A DNA stretch of 64,000 bases, taken from Janibacter alkaliphilus (lineage in GTDB: Bacteria > Actinomycetota > Actinomycetes > Actinomycetales > Dermatophilaceae). The notes beneath the pieces are model-generated. The model had not been told where the DNA came from. It saw nothing but the letters and a program-made list of their open reading frames with translations, and ran no database searches. The stretch lies in NCBI RefSeq assembly GCF_013408565.1, contig NZ_JACBZX010000001.1, positions 1,736,001 through 1,800,000 on the forward strand, in the 5' to 3' direction. The number at the start of each line of letters is the position of its first letter. Position 1 is the stretch's first letter. The translations under genes and the position numbers were made by a program. Below, one piece after another: positions 8,511 through 17,248 of this stretch.

Positions 8511-9020
8511 GTGCCTGAGACCACCGAGACCACCATCACCGACGACGAGGGCACCGAGGAGCTGTCGTCGTACACCTCCGAGTCCTCCGGCCCGGTCGGT
8601 GACGCCGAGCCGGCGCGCCGCCCGTCCGCCTCGGCCCCGGGCTCCGGCACCGGCCGCCGCAAGCAGGCCATCGCCCGCGTCCGGATCGTCCCGGGCACCG
8701 GCGAGTGGAAGATCAACGGTCGGACCCTCGAGGAGTACTTCCCGAACAAGGTCCACCAGCAGATCGTCGCCGAGCCGCTCACCCTGCTCGAGCTGGACGG
8801 CGCCTACGACGTGATCGTCCGGGTCAGCGGCGGTGGCCCCTCCGGCCAGGCCGGCGCGGTCCGCCTCGGCGTCGCCCGCAGCCTCAACGGCGTCGACGAG
8901 GAGCTGAACCGCCCGGCGCTGAAGAAGGCCGGCTTCCTCACGCGGGACGCCCGCGTCCCCGAGCGCAAGAAGGCCGGTCTCAAGAAGGCCCGCAAGGCGC
9001 CGCAGTACAGCAAGCGCTGA
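8511..9020 (+). CDS. rpsI: 30S ribosomal protein S9 with disordered N-terminal extension
   Basis: 169 residues. About 45 Thr/Glu/Ser/Pro-rich residues precede the S9 fold, which begins at [17 protein letters not shown] and ends in the conserved KAPQYSKR tail that reaches the P-site tRNA. Such extensions are usual in actinomycetes. The GTG start leaves a 29-base gap from rplM. A hairpin terminator follows at 9054. Confidence 0.98.
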   Translation: MPETTETTITDDEGTEELSSYTSESSGPVGDAEPARRPSASAPGSGTGRRKQAIARVRIVPGTGEWKINGRTLEEYFPNKVHQQIVAEPLTLLELDGAYDVIVRVSGGGPSGQAGAVRLGVARSLNGVDEELNRPALKKAGFLTRDARVPERKKAGLKKARKAPQYSKR

Positions 9021-9053
9021 TCGAGCTGGCGCGCGCTGCGCGCTCGTCTCCAA

Positions 9054-9089
9054 CGAAGGGGTCCCGTCCACCAGGGCGGGACCCCTTCG
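9054..9089 (+). terminator. Terminator of rplM-rpsI
   Basis: A perfect 13-bp stem CGAAGGGGTCCCG (9054-9066 with 9077-9089), 34 bases after rpsI. Confidence 0.8.
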
Positions 9090-9172
9090 CCGTGCCCCGC
9101 GGCTGGTGGGTCTGTGGCGAGGGCGGGTGGGGCGAGAGGGGAGAGGGCGAAGGGGAGAGCCGCCTCCGCGGG

Positions 9173-9178
9173 TAGTGT
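9173..9178 (+). promoter_or_regulatory. Leaderless -10 box for truA
   Basis: TAGTGT ends 7 bases before the ATG at 9186. This decides the truA start in favour of 9186 over an upstream in-frame ATG. Confidence 0.55.
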
Positions 9179-9185
9179 CGCCGCC

Positions 9186-10043
9186 ATGCAGCCGGTGCCC
9201 GAGACGACGCGCGTCCGGCTCGACCTCGGCTACGACGGCACCGACTTCTCCGGGTGGGCCGCCCAGCCCGACCGGCGCACCGTCCAGGGCGAGCTCACCG
9301 AGGCGCTGCGCACCGTCACCCGCACCAGCGAGCTGGCTGTCACCGTCGCCGGGCGCACCGACGCGGGTGTGCACGCCCGCGGCCAGGTCTGCCACGTCGA
9401 CCTGCCGACCCCCGTCTGGGAGGCGCTGCCCGGTCGCTCCGGCCGCGAGCCGGGAGTTGCCCTGGTCGCTCGCCTCAACGGCACCCTCCCCGGCGACATC
9501 CGCGTCGCGGCTGCCGCGGCTGCTCCGCCCGCGTTCGACGCCCGCTTCGCCGCGACCTCGCGCCGCTACCGCTACGTCATCGGGGACGACGGGTGGCGGG
9601 CCGACGCGCTGCGACGCCGTGAGGTCGTCCGGCTCGGCGGGCTTCTCGACGTGGCCGCCATGGACCAGGCAGCCGGCCGCCTCGTCGGGCTCGCCGACTT
9701 CGCCGCCTTCTGCAAGCGCCGGGAGGGGGCCACGACGGTCCGCACCCTGCTCTCCTACGGGTGGTCCCGCGAGGACGACGGCCTCGTGGTCGGGTCCGTG
9801 GTGGCTGACGCCTTCTGCCACTCGATGGTCCGGGCCCTCGTCGGCGCGCTCGTCCCGGTCGGCCTCGGTCGCGAAGACCTGGGGTGGCCGCGCGAGGTGC
9901 TGCTCGCCGGGGTGCGCGACCCCCGGGTGAAGGTCATGCCCGCCCACGGGCTGAGCCTGGAGGAGGTCACCTACCCGCCGGCCGGAGAGCTGGCCGCCCG
10001 CGCCGACGAGGCGCGCAATCGGCGCTCGCTGCCGGGAGACTGA
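9186..10043 (+). CDS. truA: tRNA pseudouridine synthase A
   Basis: 285 residues. The enzyme isomerises uridines 38-40 of the tRNA anticodon arm. The catalytic aspartate is Asp59 in GRTDAGVHA; other conserved blocks are YDGTDFSGWA near residue 16 and ATSRRYRY. ATG 9186 places the protein right after a leaderless -10 box and matches the usual N-terminus. In most actinomycetes truA follows rplQ; here it is downstream of rpsI with its own promoter. Confidence 0.95.
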   Translation: MQPVPETTRVRLDLGYDGTDFSGWAAQPDRRTVQGELTEALRTVTRTSELAVTVAGRTDAGVHARGQVCHVDLPTPVWEALPGRSGREPGVALVARLNGTLPGDIRVAAAAAAPPAFDARFAATSRRYRYVIGDDGWRADALRRREVVRLGGLLDVAAMDQAAGRLVGLADFAAFCKRREGATTVRTLLSYGWSREDDGLVVGSVVADAFCHSMVRALVGALVPVGLGREDLGWPREVLLAGVRDPRVKVMPAHGLSLEEVTYPPAGELAARADEARNRRSLPGD

Positions 10044-10062
10044 CCCCTCGCGGCGATCGCTC

Positions 10063-11205
10063 TCAGGGGCGGGGGAGCGGGTGCCCGGCGCGCATCTCGT
10101 CCACTAGCGAGCGGGTGACCGCGACGAGGTCGCCGTCGTGGGTCTCGGCGACCTCGCGCTGTCGCTGATAGCTGGCCCCGGCGCGCAGGATGTCCTCCAC
10201 CGAGCGCAGCTCGTCCTCGCAGCCCAGCCGGCGCGCCACCGGCGTCAGGCGCTCCAGCAGGTCGTGCAGTTCGTCGGTGACCAGCCGCTCCCGGTTGCGC
10301 TCGTCGAGGATGATGATCGCGTCGGTGCCGTAGCGGGCCGCCCGCCACTTGTTCTCCTGCACGTGCCACGGCGGCAGGGTCGGCAGGGTGCCGCCGTCGG
10401 TCAGCCGGTCGTCGAGGTGCACGACGAGGCACTGGGTCAGTGCGGTGATCGCCGCCATCTCCGAGACGGTCGGCACGGCGTCGGCGATCCGCACCTCCAG
10501 GGTGCCCAGGTGCGCGGCCGGGCGCAGGTCCCAGCGGATCTCCTTGAGGTCGTCGATCACCCCGGTGACCAGCAGGTCGTCGACGTAGCGCTCGTACTCC
10601 GCCCAGGTCTCGAAGTGGAAGGGCAGCCCGGCCGTCGGCAGCTGCTGGAAGAGTTGCGCCCGGGTGCTGGCGTAGGAGGTGTCGCTGCCGCCGAAGAAGG
10701 GCGAGGACGCGGTCAGCGCCTGCAGGTGCGGCTGGTAGGGCAGCATCCCCACGAGCAGCGGCATCGCCTTGTCCCGGTGGGTGACCCCGACGTGGGTGTG
10801 CAGCCCGTAGATGACCATCTGCCGGCCCCACCAGCGGGTGCGGTCGATGAGCGTGGCGTAGCGCTCGCCCTCGCTGACCTCCTGGGACTGCCAGCGGGCG
10901 AAGGGGTGGGTGCCGGCCGAGACCAGCTCCAGCCCCAGCTCGTCGGTGACCCCGCGCAGCGCGGCCAGGCTCGAGGTGAGGTCGGCCATCGCCTCCGGGA
11001 CGCTCTCGCACACCCCGGTGACGATCTCGACGGTGTTGCTCAGCAGCTCGCGGTGCACCCGCGGGGCGAGGTGCTCGTCGGCCTCGCCGATCCGGCGGAC
11101 GACGTCCGGGGCCAGCGGGGTGAGGTCGAGGCTCTCGCCGTCGAGCAGCGCGAGCTCCCACTCGACGCCGAGGGTCGGCCCGGTGGAGGGGGTGAAGTCG
11201 ATCAT
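10063..11205 (-). CDS. ybdK: Carboxylate-amine ligase, YbdK type (GCS2 family)
   Basis: 380 residues of the glutamate-cysteine ligase 2 fold. Diagnostic blocks are TLGVEWELALLD near residue 12, GLHTHVGV near residue 135 (metal and substrate binding), and the C-terminal ENKWRAARYG. YbdK proteins have weak glutamate-cysteine ligase activity, and the physiological substrate is often unknown. GGAAGG precedes ATG 11205. It is convergent with truA (19-base gap) and divergent from glmM. Confidence 0.85.
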   Translation of the reverse strand: MIDFTPSTGPTLGVEWELALLDGESLDLTPLAPDVVRRIGEADEHLAPRVHRELLSNTVEIVTGVCESVPEAMADLTSSLAALRGVTDELGLELVSAGTHPFARWQSQEVSEGERYATLIDRTRWWGRQMVIYGLHTHVGVTHRDKAMPLLVGMLPYQPHLQALTASSPFFGGSDTSYASTRAQLFQQLPTAGLPFHFETWAEYERYVDDLLVTGVIDDLKEIRWDLRPAAHLGTLEVRIADAVPTVSEMAAITALTQCLVVHLDDRLTDGGTLPTLPPWHVQENKWRAARYGTDAIIILDERNRERLVTDELHDLLERLTPVARRLGCEDELRSVEDILRAGASYQRQREVAETHDGDLVAVTRSLVDEMRAGHPLPRP

Positions 11206-11266
11206 CGAGCGCCTTCCGTGACGGGCGCGGGGACGGGTCGCAAGGCCCTCAGCCTAGACGGACGGC

Positions 11267-11272
11267 TATCGT
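11267..11272 (+). promoter_or_regulatory. Probable -10 box for glmM
   Basis: TATCGT lies about 45 bases before the glmM ATG, so this transcript would have a short leader with the GGGAAGG ribosome binding site. Confidence 0.4.
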
Positions 11273-11316
11273 GAGGCGCTGCTCGCCCCACATCTGCAGG
11301 GAAGGTACCGCCACCC

Positions 11317-12666
11317 ATGGCACGACTCTTCGGCACCGACGGTGTCCGCGGCCTCGCCAACGGCGACGTCATCACCGCCGACTTCGCCCTGGCCCTGGCC
11401 CAGGCCGCGGCGCACGTGCTGCGCCTGGAGACCGACCCGGTGCGCCGGCGCCCGCTGGCCGTCGTCGGCCGGGACCCGCGGGCCTCGGGGGAGTTCCTCG
11501 TCTCCGCGGTGATCGCCGGTCTCGCCTCCGAGGGGGTCGACGTCTACGACGTCGGGGTGCTGCCCACGCCGGCGGTGGCCTTCCTCACCGCGGACACCCA
11601 GGCCGACTTCGGGGTCATGCTCTCGGCCTCGCACAACGCCATGCCGGACAACGGGATCAAGTTCTTCGCCCGCGGCGGCCACAAGCTCCCGGATGCCGTC
11701 GAGGACGCCATCCAGGACCGGATGGCCCAGGCCCCCGCCCGGCCCACCGGCGCCGACGTCGGTCGGGTCACCGACATGCGCGGCGCCCCGGCCCGCTACG
11801 TGCGCCACCTGCTGGCCGCGGTGCCGCACGACCTGGAGGGCCTCAAGGTCGTCCTCGACTGCGCCCACGGCGCCGCCAGCGAGGTCTCCCCGGAGGCCTT
11901 CCGGCTGGCCGGGGCGAAGGTGTGGACGATCGGCAGCTCACCCGACGGGCTGAACATCAACGACGGCTACGGCTCCACCCACCTCGAGGAGCTGCAGGCC
12001 GAGGTGGTTCGGCGCGGCGCCGACCTGGGCATCGCCCACGACGGCGACGCCGACCGCTGCCTGGCCGTGGACGCGGCCGGCGAGATCGTCGACGGCGACC
12101 AGCTCATGGCGATCCTCGCGCTCACCCTCAAGGACCACGGCCGGCTCGCCCAGGACACGCTGGTGGCGACCGTGATGAGCAACCTCGGCCTGCTCAACGC
12201 CATGCGGGACGCCGGCATCGAGGTCATCCAGACGAAGGTGGGCGATCGCTACGTCCTGGAGCGGATGCGCGGCGGGTCCTACTCGCTCGGCGGCGAGCAG
12301 TCCGGCCACGTCGTGCTGCTCGACCACGGCACCACCGGCGACGGGGTGCTCACCGGGCTGATGATCGCCTCCCGCCTGGCCGAGACCGGACGCTCGCTGG
12401 CCGACCTGTCCGGCGTGATGACCCGGCTGCCGCAGGTGCTGGTCAACGTCAAGGGCGTCGACAAGGACCGGGTGGAGATCGACGAAGGGGTCCAGGACGC
12501 GGTGGCCCAGGAGTCGGCGGCGCTCGGCGACGGCGGACGGGTGCTGCTGCGCAAGTCCGGCACCGAGCCGGTCGTGCGGGTGATGGTCGAGGCCGGCACC
12601 GAGGGGCGCGCCGACGAGGTCGCCCAGCGCCTGGCCGGCGTGGTCAGCGAGCGCCTGGCGCTCTGA
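11317..12666 (+). CDS. glmM: Phosphoglucosamine mutase
   Basis: 449 residues of the alpha-D-phosphohexomutase family. It converts glucosamine-6-phosphate to glucosamine-1-phosphate for UDP-GlcNAc and peptidoglycan synthesis. The phosphorylated Ser105 lies in [17 protein letters not shown]; the metal loop is HDGDADRC near residue 247; the phosphate-binding loop is [14 protein letters not shown] near the C-terminus. The start [12 protein letters not shown] is standard. A hairpin terminator follows. Confidence 0.97.
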   Translation: MARLFGTDGVRGLANGDVITADFALALAQAAAHVLRLETDPVRRRPLAVVGRDPRASGEFLVSAVIAGLASEGVDVYDVGVLPTPAVAFLTADTQADFGVMLSASHNAMPDNGIKFFARGGHKLPDAVEDAIQDRMAQAPARPTGADVGRVTDMRGAPARYVRHLLAAVPHDLEGLKVVLDCAHGAASEVSPEAFRLAGAKVWTIGSSPDGLNINDGYGSTHLEELQAEVVRRGADLGIAHDGDADRCLAVDAAGEIVDGDQLMAILALTLKDHGRLAQDTLVATVMSNLGLLNAMRDAGIEVIQTKVGDRYVLERMRGGSYSLGGEQSGHVVLLDHGTTGDGVLTGLMIASRLAETGRSLADLSGVMTRLPQVLVNVKGVDKDRVEIDEGVQDAVAQESAALGDGGRVLLRKSGTEPVVRVMVEAGTEGRADEVAQRLAGVVSERLAL

Positions 12667-12689
12667 GCGTCGGCGCCCGGCTCAGCGAA

Positions 12690-12729
12690 TGGCGGGGTTG
12701 CTCACCTTTATGGGTGCGCAACCCCGCCA
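12690..12729. terminator. Terminator between glmM and the secreted-protein gene
   Basis: A perfect 12-bp stem TGGCGGGGTTGC (12690-12701 with 12718-12729) and a 16-base loop between convergent genes. Confidence 0.75.
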
Positions 12730-12776
12730 GTCAAAGCGGTGGCGTCCGGTAGTCGGAACCAGACGCCCTGGCTTGA

Positions 12777-13175
12777 TCAGGCATACCTCTTGCAGGTGTA
12801 GTACTTGATGGCGTTGCCGTTTGAGGGGTTTACCTTGTAGTAGGCCTTAGCCGATCGGCACTTGCGAGACTTCCCGTTGGTGAAGAGCTCGTAAACGAAC
12901 CCTCCGACGAACCAGTCGACGCCCTTGCACGCCAGCTTCCACCACGACTTGCAGACTCTGATCATCTTCGCCTTCGTCCCAGTCAAGGCAGTCGCCTTGC
13001 CGATTTCGGCGACGTTGGCATCTTCACTGGCAGTCGTCTCAGCGGACAGTGACTGATTGACTTGCGGCTGAGACGGCGCTCCAGGTCCATCACCTGACGA
13101 CTGGGTCGCTGACGCCGAGGTGGCGGTCGCGAGCGCTAGAGAGCATGCGACGAGAAAAGATATGAAGAACCTCAT
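12777..13175 (-). CDS. Small secreted cationic Cys-containing protein, unknown function
   Basis: 132 residues. Residues 1-23 (MRFFISFLVACSLALATATS...) are a Sec signal peptide with a likely A-S-A cleavage site. Residues 24-65 are Ser/Gln/Glu-rich and propeptide-like. The last 68 residues are strongly basic (about 15 Lys/Arg to two acidic residues), with four Cys in CKSWWKLACKG, KCRSAK and YTCKRYA, aromatic residues and a GVDWFVGGFVYELF segment. Start 13175 is preceded by GGTAAGGGG. Codon use is less G/C-rich than its neighbours. I do not recognise the family. A secreted bacteriocin or toxin-like peptide is one possibility, based only on composition. Confidence 0.7.
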   Translation of the reverse strand: MRFFISFLVACSLALATATSASATQSSGDGPGAPSQPQVNQSLSAETTASEDANVAEIGKATALTGTKAKMIRVCKSWWKLACKGVDWFVGGFVYELFTNGKSRKCRSAKAYYKVNPSNGNAIKYYTCKRYA

Positions 13176-13444
13176 GGATGATCCCCTTACCCATTGCACA
13201 GCATCGAGACTGTCCCGATGAGATATGGAAGCCAAAGTTCTTGGCCGTTGGCCACAGGCGAAGGAATATCTTGACGGAATCTTGGGCGACTCTTTACCGT
13301 TATTTGGCCGGACCCTGAACCACCAGATCGACAGAAATCGTCAGGTGACGTCCGAGGGCTTCCGCAATTGATTGCCGCGAGTGAGTGCCGTTGCCGGCGG
13401 GGTTCGGTCTGGCGCTGCGCGATCGGGTCTGGTTGTCGGCGAGT

Positions 13445-13942
13445 TCAGCAGTGATGGCTGAGCCGCCCGCTGTCGACGTCGTAGACGAAGCCGCCGATCT
13501 CGGCGCGCTCGCCGATCAGCGGGTGGCTGCGCAGCTTCGCCACGTCCTGGGCCAGCCGGACCTGCTGGTCGGCGACGACGTGGAAGGGCTGCCAGGCGGC
13601 GTCCTGCCCGGCGGAGCCGGAGATCAGCTCGCGCACCTCGTCCTCGGAGCGGGTGGTCATCGCGCACCGGGTGTGCGCGACGACGAGGATCCGACGGATG
13701 CCCAGCAGGTGGACACCCAGGACCATCGCCTCCAGCGCGTCCGGGGTGACCTGCGCGCCGGGGTTGCGCACCACCTTCGCGTCGCCGAGGGAGAGGCCCA
13801 GCATCGCCAGCGGGTCGATCCGGCTGTCCATGCAGGTCACGACGCCGATCCCGGCGGCCGCGGCACCCTCCAGGCCGGTCGTGGTGAAGGCGTCGGCGTA
13901 GCCGGCGTTGGCGGAGATGAGGTCGTCGAATCCGGTGCTCAC
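13445..13942 (-). CDS. Beta-class carbonic anhydrase
   Basis: 165 residues. The zinc ligands of beta-carbonic anhydrases are visible: Cys37 and the Asp39-Arg dyad in VVTCMDSRID, then His90 and Cys93 in VVAHTRCAM. The enzyme interconverts CO2 and bicarbonate in the cytoplasm. The short length is typical of the small actinobacterial subgroup. GTG 13942 was chosen because homology begins at VSTGFDDLI; a start at 13972 adds 10 residues. Neither has a convincing ribosome binding site. The 269 bases on its downstream side (13176-13444) show no gene. Confidence 0.88.
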   Translation of the reverse strand: MSTGFDDLISANAGYADAFTTTGLEGAAAAGIGVVTCMDSRIDPLAMLGLSLGDAKVVRNPGAQVTPDALEAMVLGVHLLGIRRILVVAHTRCAMTTRSEDEVRELISGSAGQDAAWQPFHVVADQQVRLAQDVAKLRSHPLIGERAEIGGFVYDVDSGRLSHHC

Positions 13943-14113
13943 GCGGTCATGATCGCACCCCTGTCGGGTCACGATCAGGTCGCGGTCAGATTCTGTGCGG
14001 GTCCGGGGTGACGCAGACCACTCTCATGGGTGTAGAAAGGCCCCGACGTCAGTGCTGCCGTGCCCGCCGACGGGTAGAGGGTGTGCTGGGGTCTTGGACG
14101 AAAGGACCAGACA

Positions 14114-15427
14114 GTGACTGGACGACGAGGACGCCGCACGGCGACCCTGGCGGCGGTCGTCACCGGCGCGGGCCTGGTGCTCGCGGCATGCGGGGGATCG
14201 GCTGACACGTCTGACGACAGCAGCACGCTGACGTGGTACATCAACCCCGATGCGGGCGGCGCGGATCCCAACGGCGGTGGTCAGGCGCAGCTCGCGCGTG
14301 AGTGCAGCGAGGCCTCTGGCGGAGCATACGAGATCAGGGTTGAGTTGCTCCCGAACAGCGCCACTGATCAGCGTCAACAGCTACTTCGCCGCCTCGCCGC
14401 AAACGACAAGGGGGTCGACCTCATGTCGATGGACCCGGTTTTCGTTGCGGAGTTTGCAGAAGCGGGATTCCTTGACGAGGTGCCGAGTGAGTTGACCGAG
14501 GAGTTCACCGCGGATGCTGTATCGGCAGCCGTGGAGAGCGCGGGTTGGAAGGGGCAGCTCTACGCATCCCCCCTGTGGGCGAACACCCAGTTGTTGTGGT
14601 ATCGAAAGTCAGTGGCCCAAGAGGCAGGTCTGGACATGAGCCGACCGGTCACCTGGGATCAACTTATTGATGCCGCGGCCAAGGTGGACACCGACATCGG
14701 CGTACAGGCGTCGCTGTACGAGGGCTACACCGTGTGGATCAACGCCATGATCGAGGGAGCTGGCGGCCAAATCGTGCAGAATCCGGGTGCAGACGCGGCC
14801 GACCTGACCTTCGGCCTGGAGTCGCCCGAAGGCAAGGAAGCCGCAGCCGTAATTGAGTCCTTCGTTGACCAGAACGTCGGTGGCCCGGCCCTGGGCTCGA
14901 CGGATGAGACGACGACTCTAGACGGCTTCCGTCTGGAGACGAGTAGTTTCATGGTCAACTGGATCTACGTCTACTCGTCACTGAAAGATGCTGACCCAGC
15001 GGTCTTCGACGACCTCGGATGGGCCCGCTACCCCCGGACCGTCGAGGGTGAGGAGTCCAAGCCGCCGCTGGGCGGCATCGAAATGGGCGTCAACCAGGCC
15101 TCCGAGAATAAGGACGCGTCATGGGAGGCAGTTCAGTGCCTTACCTCGCAGGAGAGCCAGAAGGCCTACATGCTCGGCAGTGGCAACCCCGCCGCCCGCA
15201 AGGCCGTCTACGACGACCCGGAGGTCCGCGAGCAGTTCCCGATGGCCGACCTCATCCGTGAGTCCCTGGACGCCGGCGCTCCCCGCCCGCTGACCCAGTA
15301 CTACGGCGACGTCTCCTCGGGCATCCAGCGCGAGTACTCCCCGCCCGGGTCGGTCGACCCGGATACCACGCCGCAGCGCACCACGAGGCTGCTGCAGGAC
15401 GTGCTGAACGGAGATGCGCTGCTGTGA
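14114..15427 (+). CDS. Sugar-binding lipoprotein of an ABC importer (LpqY-like)
   Basis: 437 residues. A twin-Arg-like N-terminus is followed by a lipobox LAAC (Cys26), so it should be a lipid-anchored binding protein. The fold is extracellular solute-binding family 1. GTG 14114 has GAAAGGA about 8 bases upstream. It is first in a four-gene operon, and its stop overlaps the first permease (GTGA). The permease sequences resemble mycobacterial SugA/SugB, so trehalose or a related glucoside is the likely substrate. The part before about 15150 uses many more A/T-ending codons than the 3' end, suggesting a recombinant gene. Confidence 0.88.
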   Translation: MTGRRGRRTATLAAVVTGAGLVLAACGGSADTSDDSSTLTWYINPDAGGADPNGGGQAQLARECSEASGGAYEIRVELLPNSATDQRQQLLRRLAANDKGVDLMSMDPVFVAEFAEAGFLDEVPSELTEEFTADAVSAAVESAGWKGQLYASPLWANTQLLWYRKSVAQEAGLDMSRPVTWDQLIDAAAKVDTDIGVQASLYEGYTVWINAMIEGAGGQIVQNPGADAADLTFGLESPEGKEAAAVIESFVDQNVGGPALGSTDETTTLDGFRLETSSFMVNWIYVYSSLKDADPAVFDDLGWARYPRTVEGEESKPPLGGIEMGVNQASENKDASWEAVQCLTSQESQKAYMLGSGNPAARKAVYDDPEVREQFPMADLIRESLDAGAPRPLTQYYGDVSSGIQREYSPPGSVDPDTTPQRTTRLLQDVLNGDALL

Positions 15428-16365
15428 GCACCACGACCACCGAGGCGCCCGAGGAGCGCCCGCAGAAGAACCGGATGTCGGACCGGGCGAAGGCCGAGCA
15501 GCGCCTCGGCTGGAAGCTGGCGATGCCCGCCTTCATCGTCATGGTGGCCGTCACCGGCTACCCGATCCTGCAGGCGATCTGGAACAGCTTCTTCAGCTAC
15601 CGGCTCACCGACCCGGACAACCGTGAGTTCACCGGCCTGAGCAACTACATCGTCTCGCTGACCGACCCGGTCTTCTGGACGTCGATGAAGATGACCGTGC
15701 TGGTGACCGTCTTCACGGTGGCCGTCGAGCTGGTCTTCGGCTTCATCATCGCGCTGGTCATGCACCGCATCGTCATCCCGCGGCGCACCCTGCGCACCCT
15801 GGTGCTCATCCCCTACTCGATCATCACCGTGGTCTCGGCGTTCACCTGGTTCTTCGCCTTCTCGGTGGACACCGGCTTCGTCAACCGCTGGCTGGAGTGG
15901 CTGCCGTTCATCGAGCAGGACTACAACTGGTTCGGCGGCTTCTGGTCCTCCTTCTTCGTCATCTCCCTCTCGGAGATCTGGAAGACCACGCCCTTCATGT
16001 CGCTGCTGCTGCTGGCCGGCCTGGCCCAGGTGGACGGCTCCATGGAGGAGGCGGCCAAGGTCGACGGCGCCAGCTGGTGGCAGGTGCTGGTGAAGGTGAT
16101 CCTGCCGAACATGAAGGCGGCCGTCATGGTGGCGCTGCTCTTCCGGACGCTGGACGCCTTCCGCATCTTCGACAACATCTTCATCATGACCGGCGGCGCG
16201 AACGACACGACATCGTTGTCGGTCTTGATCTATCGACAAACCATCGACAGGACGGAGATCGGGTTGGGGTCGGCGCTGTCCGTGATCCTCTTCCTCTGCG
16301 TCCTGGGCATCGCGGCACTCTTCGTCAAGGGCTTCAAGGTCGACCTCGCCCAGGGAAGGAACTGA
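15424..16365 (+). CDS. Sugar ABC transporter permease, SugA/MalF-like
   Basis: 313 residues with six predicted membrane segments. The EAA loop that docks onto the ATPase is EEAAKVDGASWWQVLVKVIL near residue 216. It also has KTTPFMSLLLLAGLAQV and LDAFRIFDNIF, which closely resemble SugA of the mycobacterial trehalose importer. The GTG start overlaps the stop of the binding protein by 4 bases. A short stretch around 16203-16275 has A/T-rich codons unlike its surroundings. Confidence 0.9.
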   Translation: MSTTTTEAPEERPQKNRMSDRAKAEQRLGWKLAMPAFIVMVAVTGYPILQAIWNSFFSYRLTDPDNREFTGLSNYIVSLTDPVFWTSMKMTVLVTVFTVAVELVFGFIIALVMHRIVIPRRTLRTLVLIPYSIITVVSAFTWFFAFSVDTGFVNRWLEWLPFIEQDYNWFGGFWSSFFVISLSEIWKTTPFMSLLLLAGLAQVDGSMEEAAKVDGASWWQVLVKVILPNMKAAVMVALLFRTLDAFRIFDNIFIMTGGANDTTSLSVLIYRQTIDRTEIGLGSALSVILFLCVLGIAALFVKGFKVDLAQGRN

Positions 16366-16366
16366 C

Positions 16367-17221
16367 ATGGCGCAGAACGCCAAGGGCACCGGCCTGTGGA
16401 GCCTGCTCGCGGTCCCGATCATGCTGTGGACCATCGTGCCGCTGCTGTTCATGGTCGCCCTCTCCCTCAAGAGCGCGGACACCCTGGCCGACCCGGACCA
16501 GAACATCCTCGGCAACTTCTGGCCCAAGGACCCGACCTGGGAGAACTACGAGCTCATCTTCACCGGCGGGGCGTCGGACCTCTTCACCCCGGCGCTGCGC
16601 AACTCGCTCATCGTCTGCCTGCTCTCCACCCTCATCTCGGTGGTGCTGGCGATGTTCTGCGCCTACGCGATCTCGCGGCTGGAGTTCAAGGGCAAGCGGC
16701 TCATCCTCACCACCGCGCTCGCGGTGAGCTTCTTCCCGGTGGTCGCGATGGTCACGCCGCTCTTCGACGTGTGGCGCCAGATCGGTCTCTTCGACACCAT
16801 CCCCGGCCTGATCATCCCCTACCTGGCGCTGACCCTGCCGCTGTCGATCTGGACGATGTCCGCCTTCTTCCAGCAGATCCCGTGGGAGATGGAGCAGGCG
16901 GCCCAGGTGGACGGGGCGAGCAGCTGGCAGGCCTTCCGCAAGGTGATCGTGCCGCTGGCCGCGCCGGGTGTCTTCACCACGGCGATCATCACCTTCTTCA
17001 CGGCGTGGAACGACTTCGTCTTCGCCATCTCGCTCACCTCCGACCGGGCACGCACGGTCCCGGCGGCGCTGGCCTTCTTCACCGGCGCCTCGCAGTTCGA
17101 GCAGCCGACCGGCGCCATCATGGCCGCCGCGGTCGTCGTGACCATCCCCGTCGTGATCCTCGTGCTGTTCTTCCAGCGCCGGATCGTCGCCGGTCTGACC
17201 TCGGGCGCCGTCAAGGGCTGA
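16367..17221 (+). CDS. Sugar ABC transporter permease, SugB/MalG-like
   Basis: 284 residues, six membrane segments. The EAA loop is EQAAQVDGASSWQAFRKVIV near residue 180, and AWNDFVFAISLTSD is the conserved MalG-type C-terminal region. It forms the heterodimeric channel with the preceding permease; the two genes are one base apart. It is followed after 27 bases by the ATPase gene. Confidence 0.9.
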   Translation: MAQNAKGTGLWSLLAVPIMLWTIVPLLFMVALSLKSADTLADPDQNILGNFWPKDPTWENYELIFTGGASDLFTPALRNSLIVCLLSTLISVVLAMFCAYAISRLEFKGKRLILTTALAVSFFPVVAMVTPLFDVWRQIGLFDTIPGLIIPYLALTLPLSIWTMSAFFQQIPWEMEQAAQVDGASSWQAFRKVIVPLAAPGVFTTAIITFFTAWNDFVFAISLTSDRARTVPAALAFFTGASQFEQPTGAIMAAAVVVTIPVVILVLFFQRRIVAGLTSGAVKG

Positions 17222-17248
17222 CGCCCTGCCCACGAAAGAGAGAGAAAC

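Noticed and set aside
13176..13444. A gene or riboswitch in the gap before the carbonic anhydrase stop
   Set aside because: No frame with a start, ribosome binding site or coding bias was found, and no known riboswitch core was recognised.
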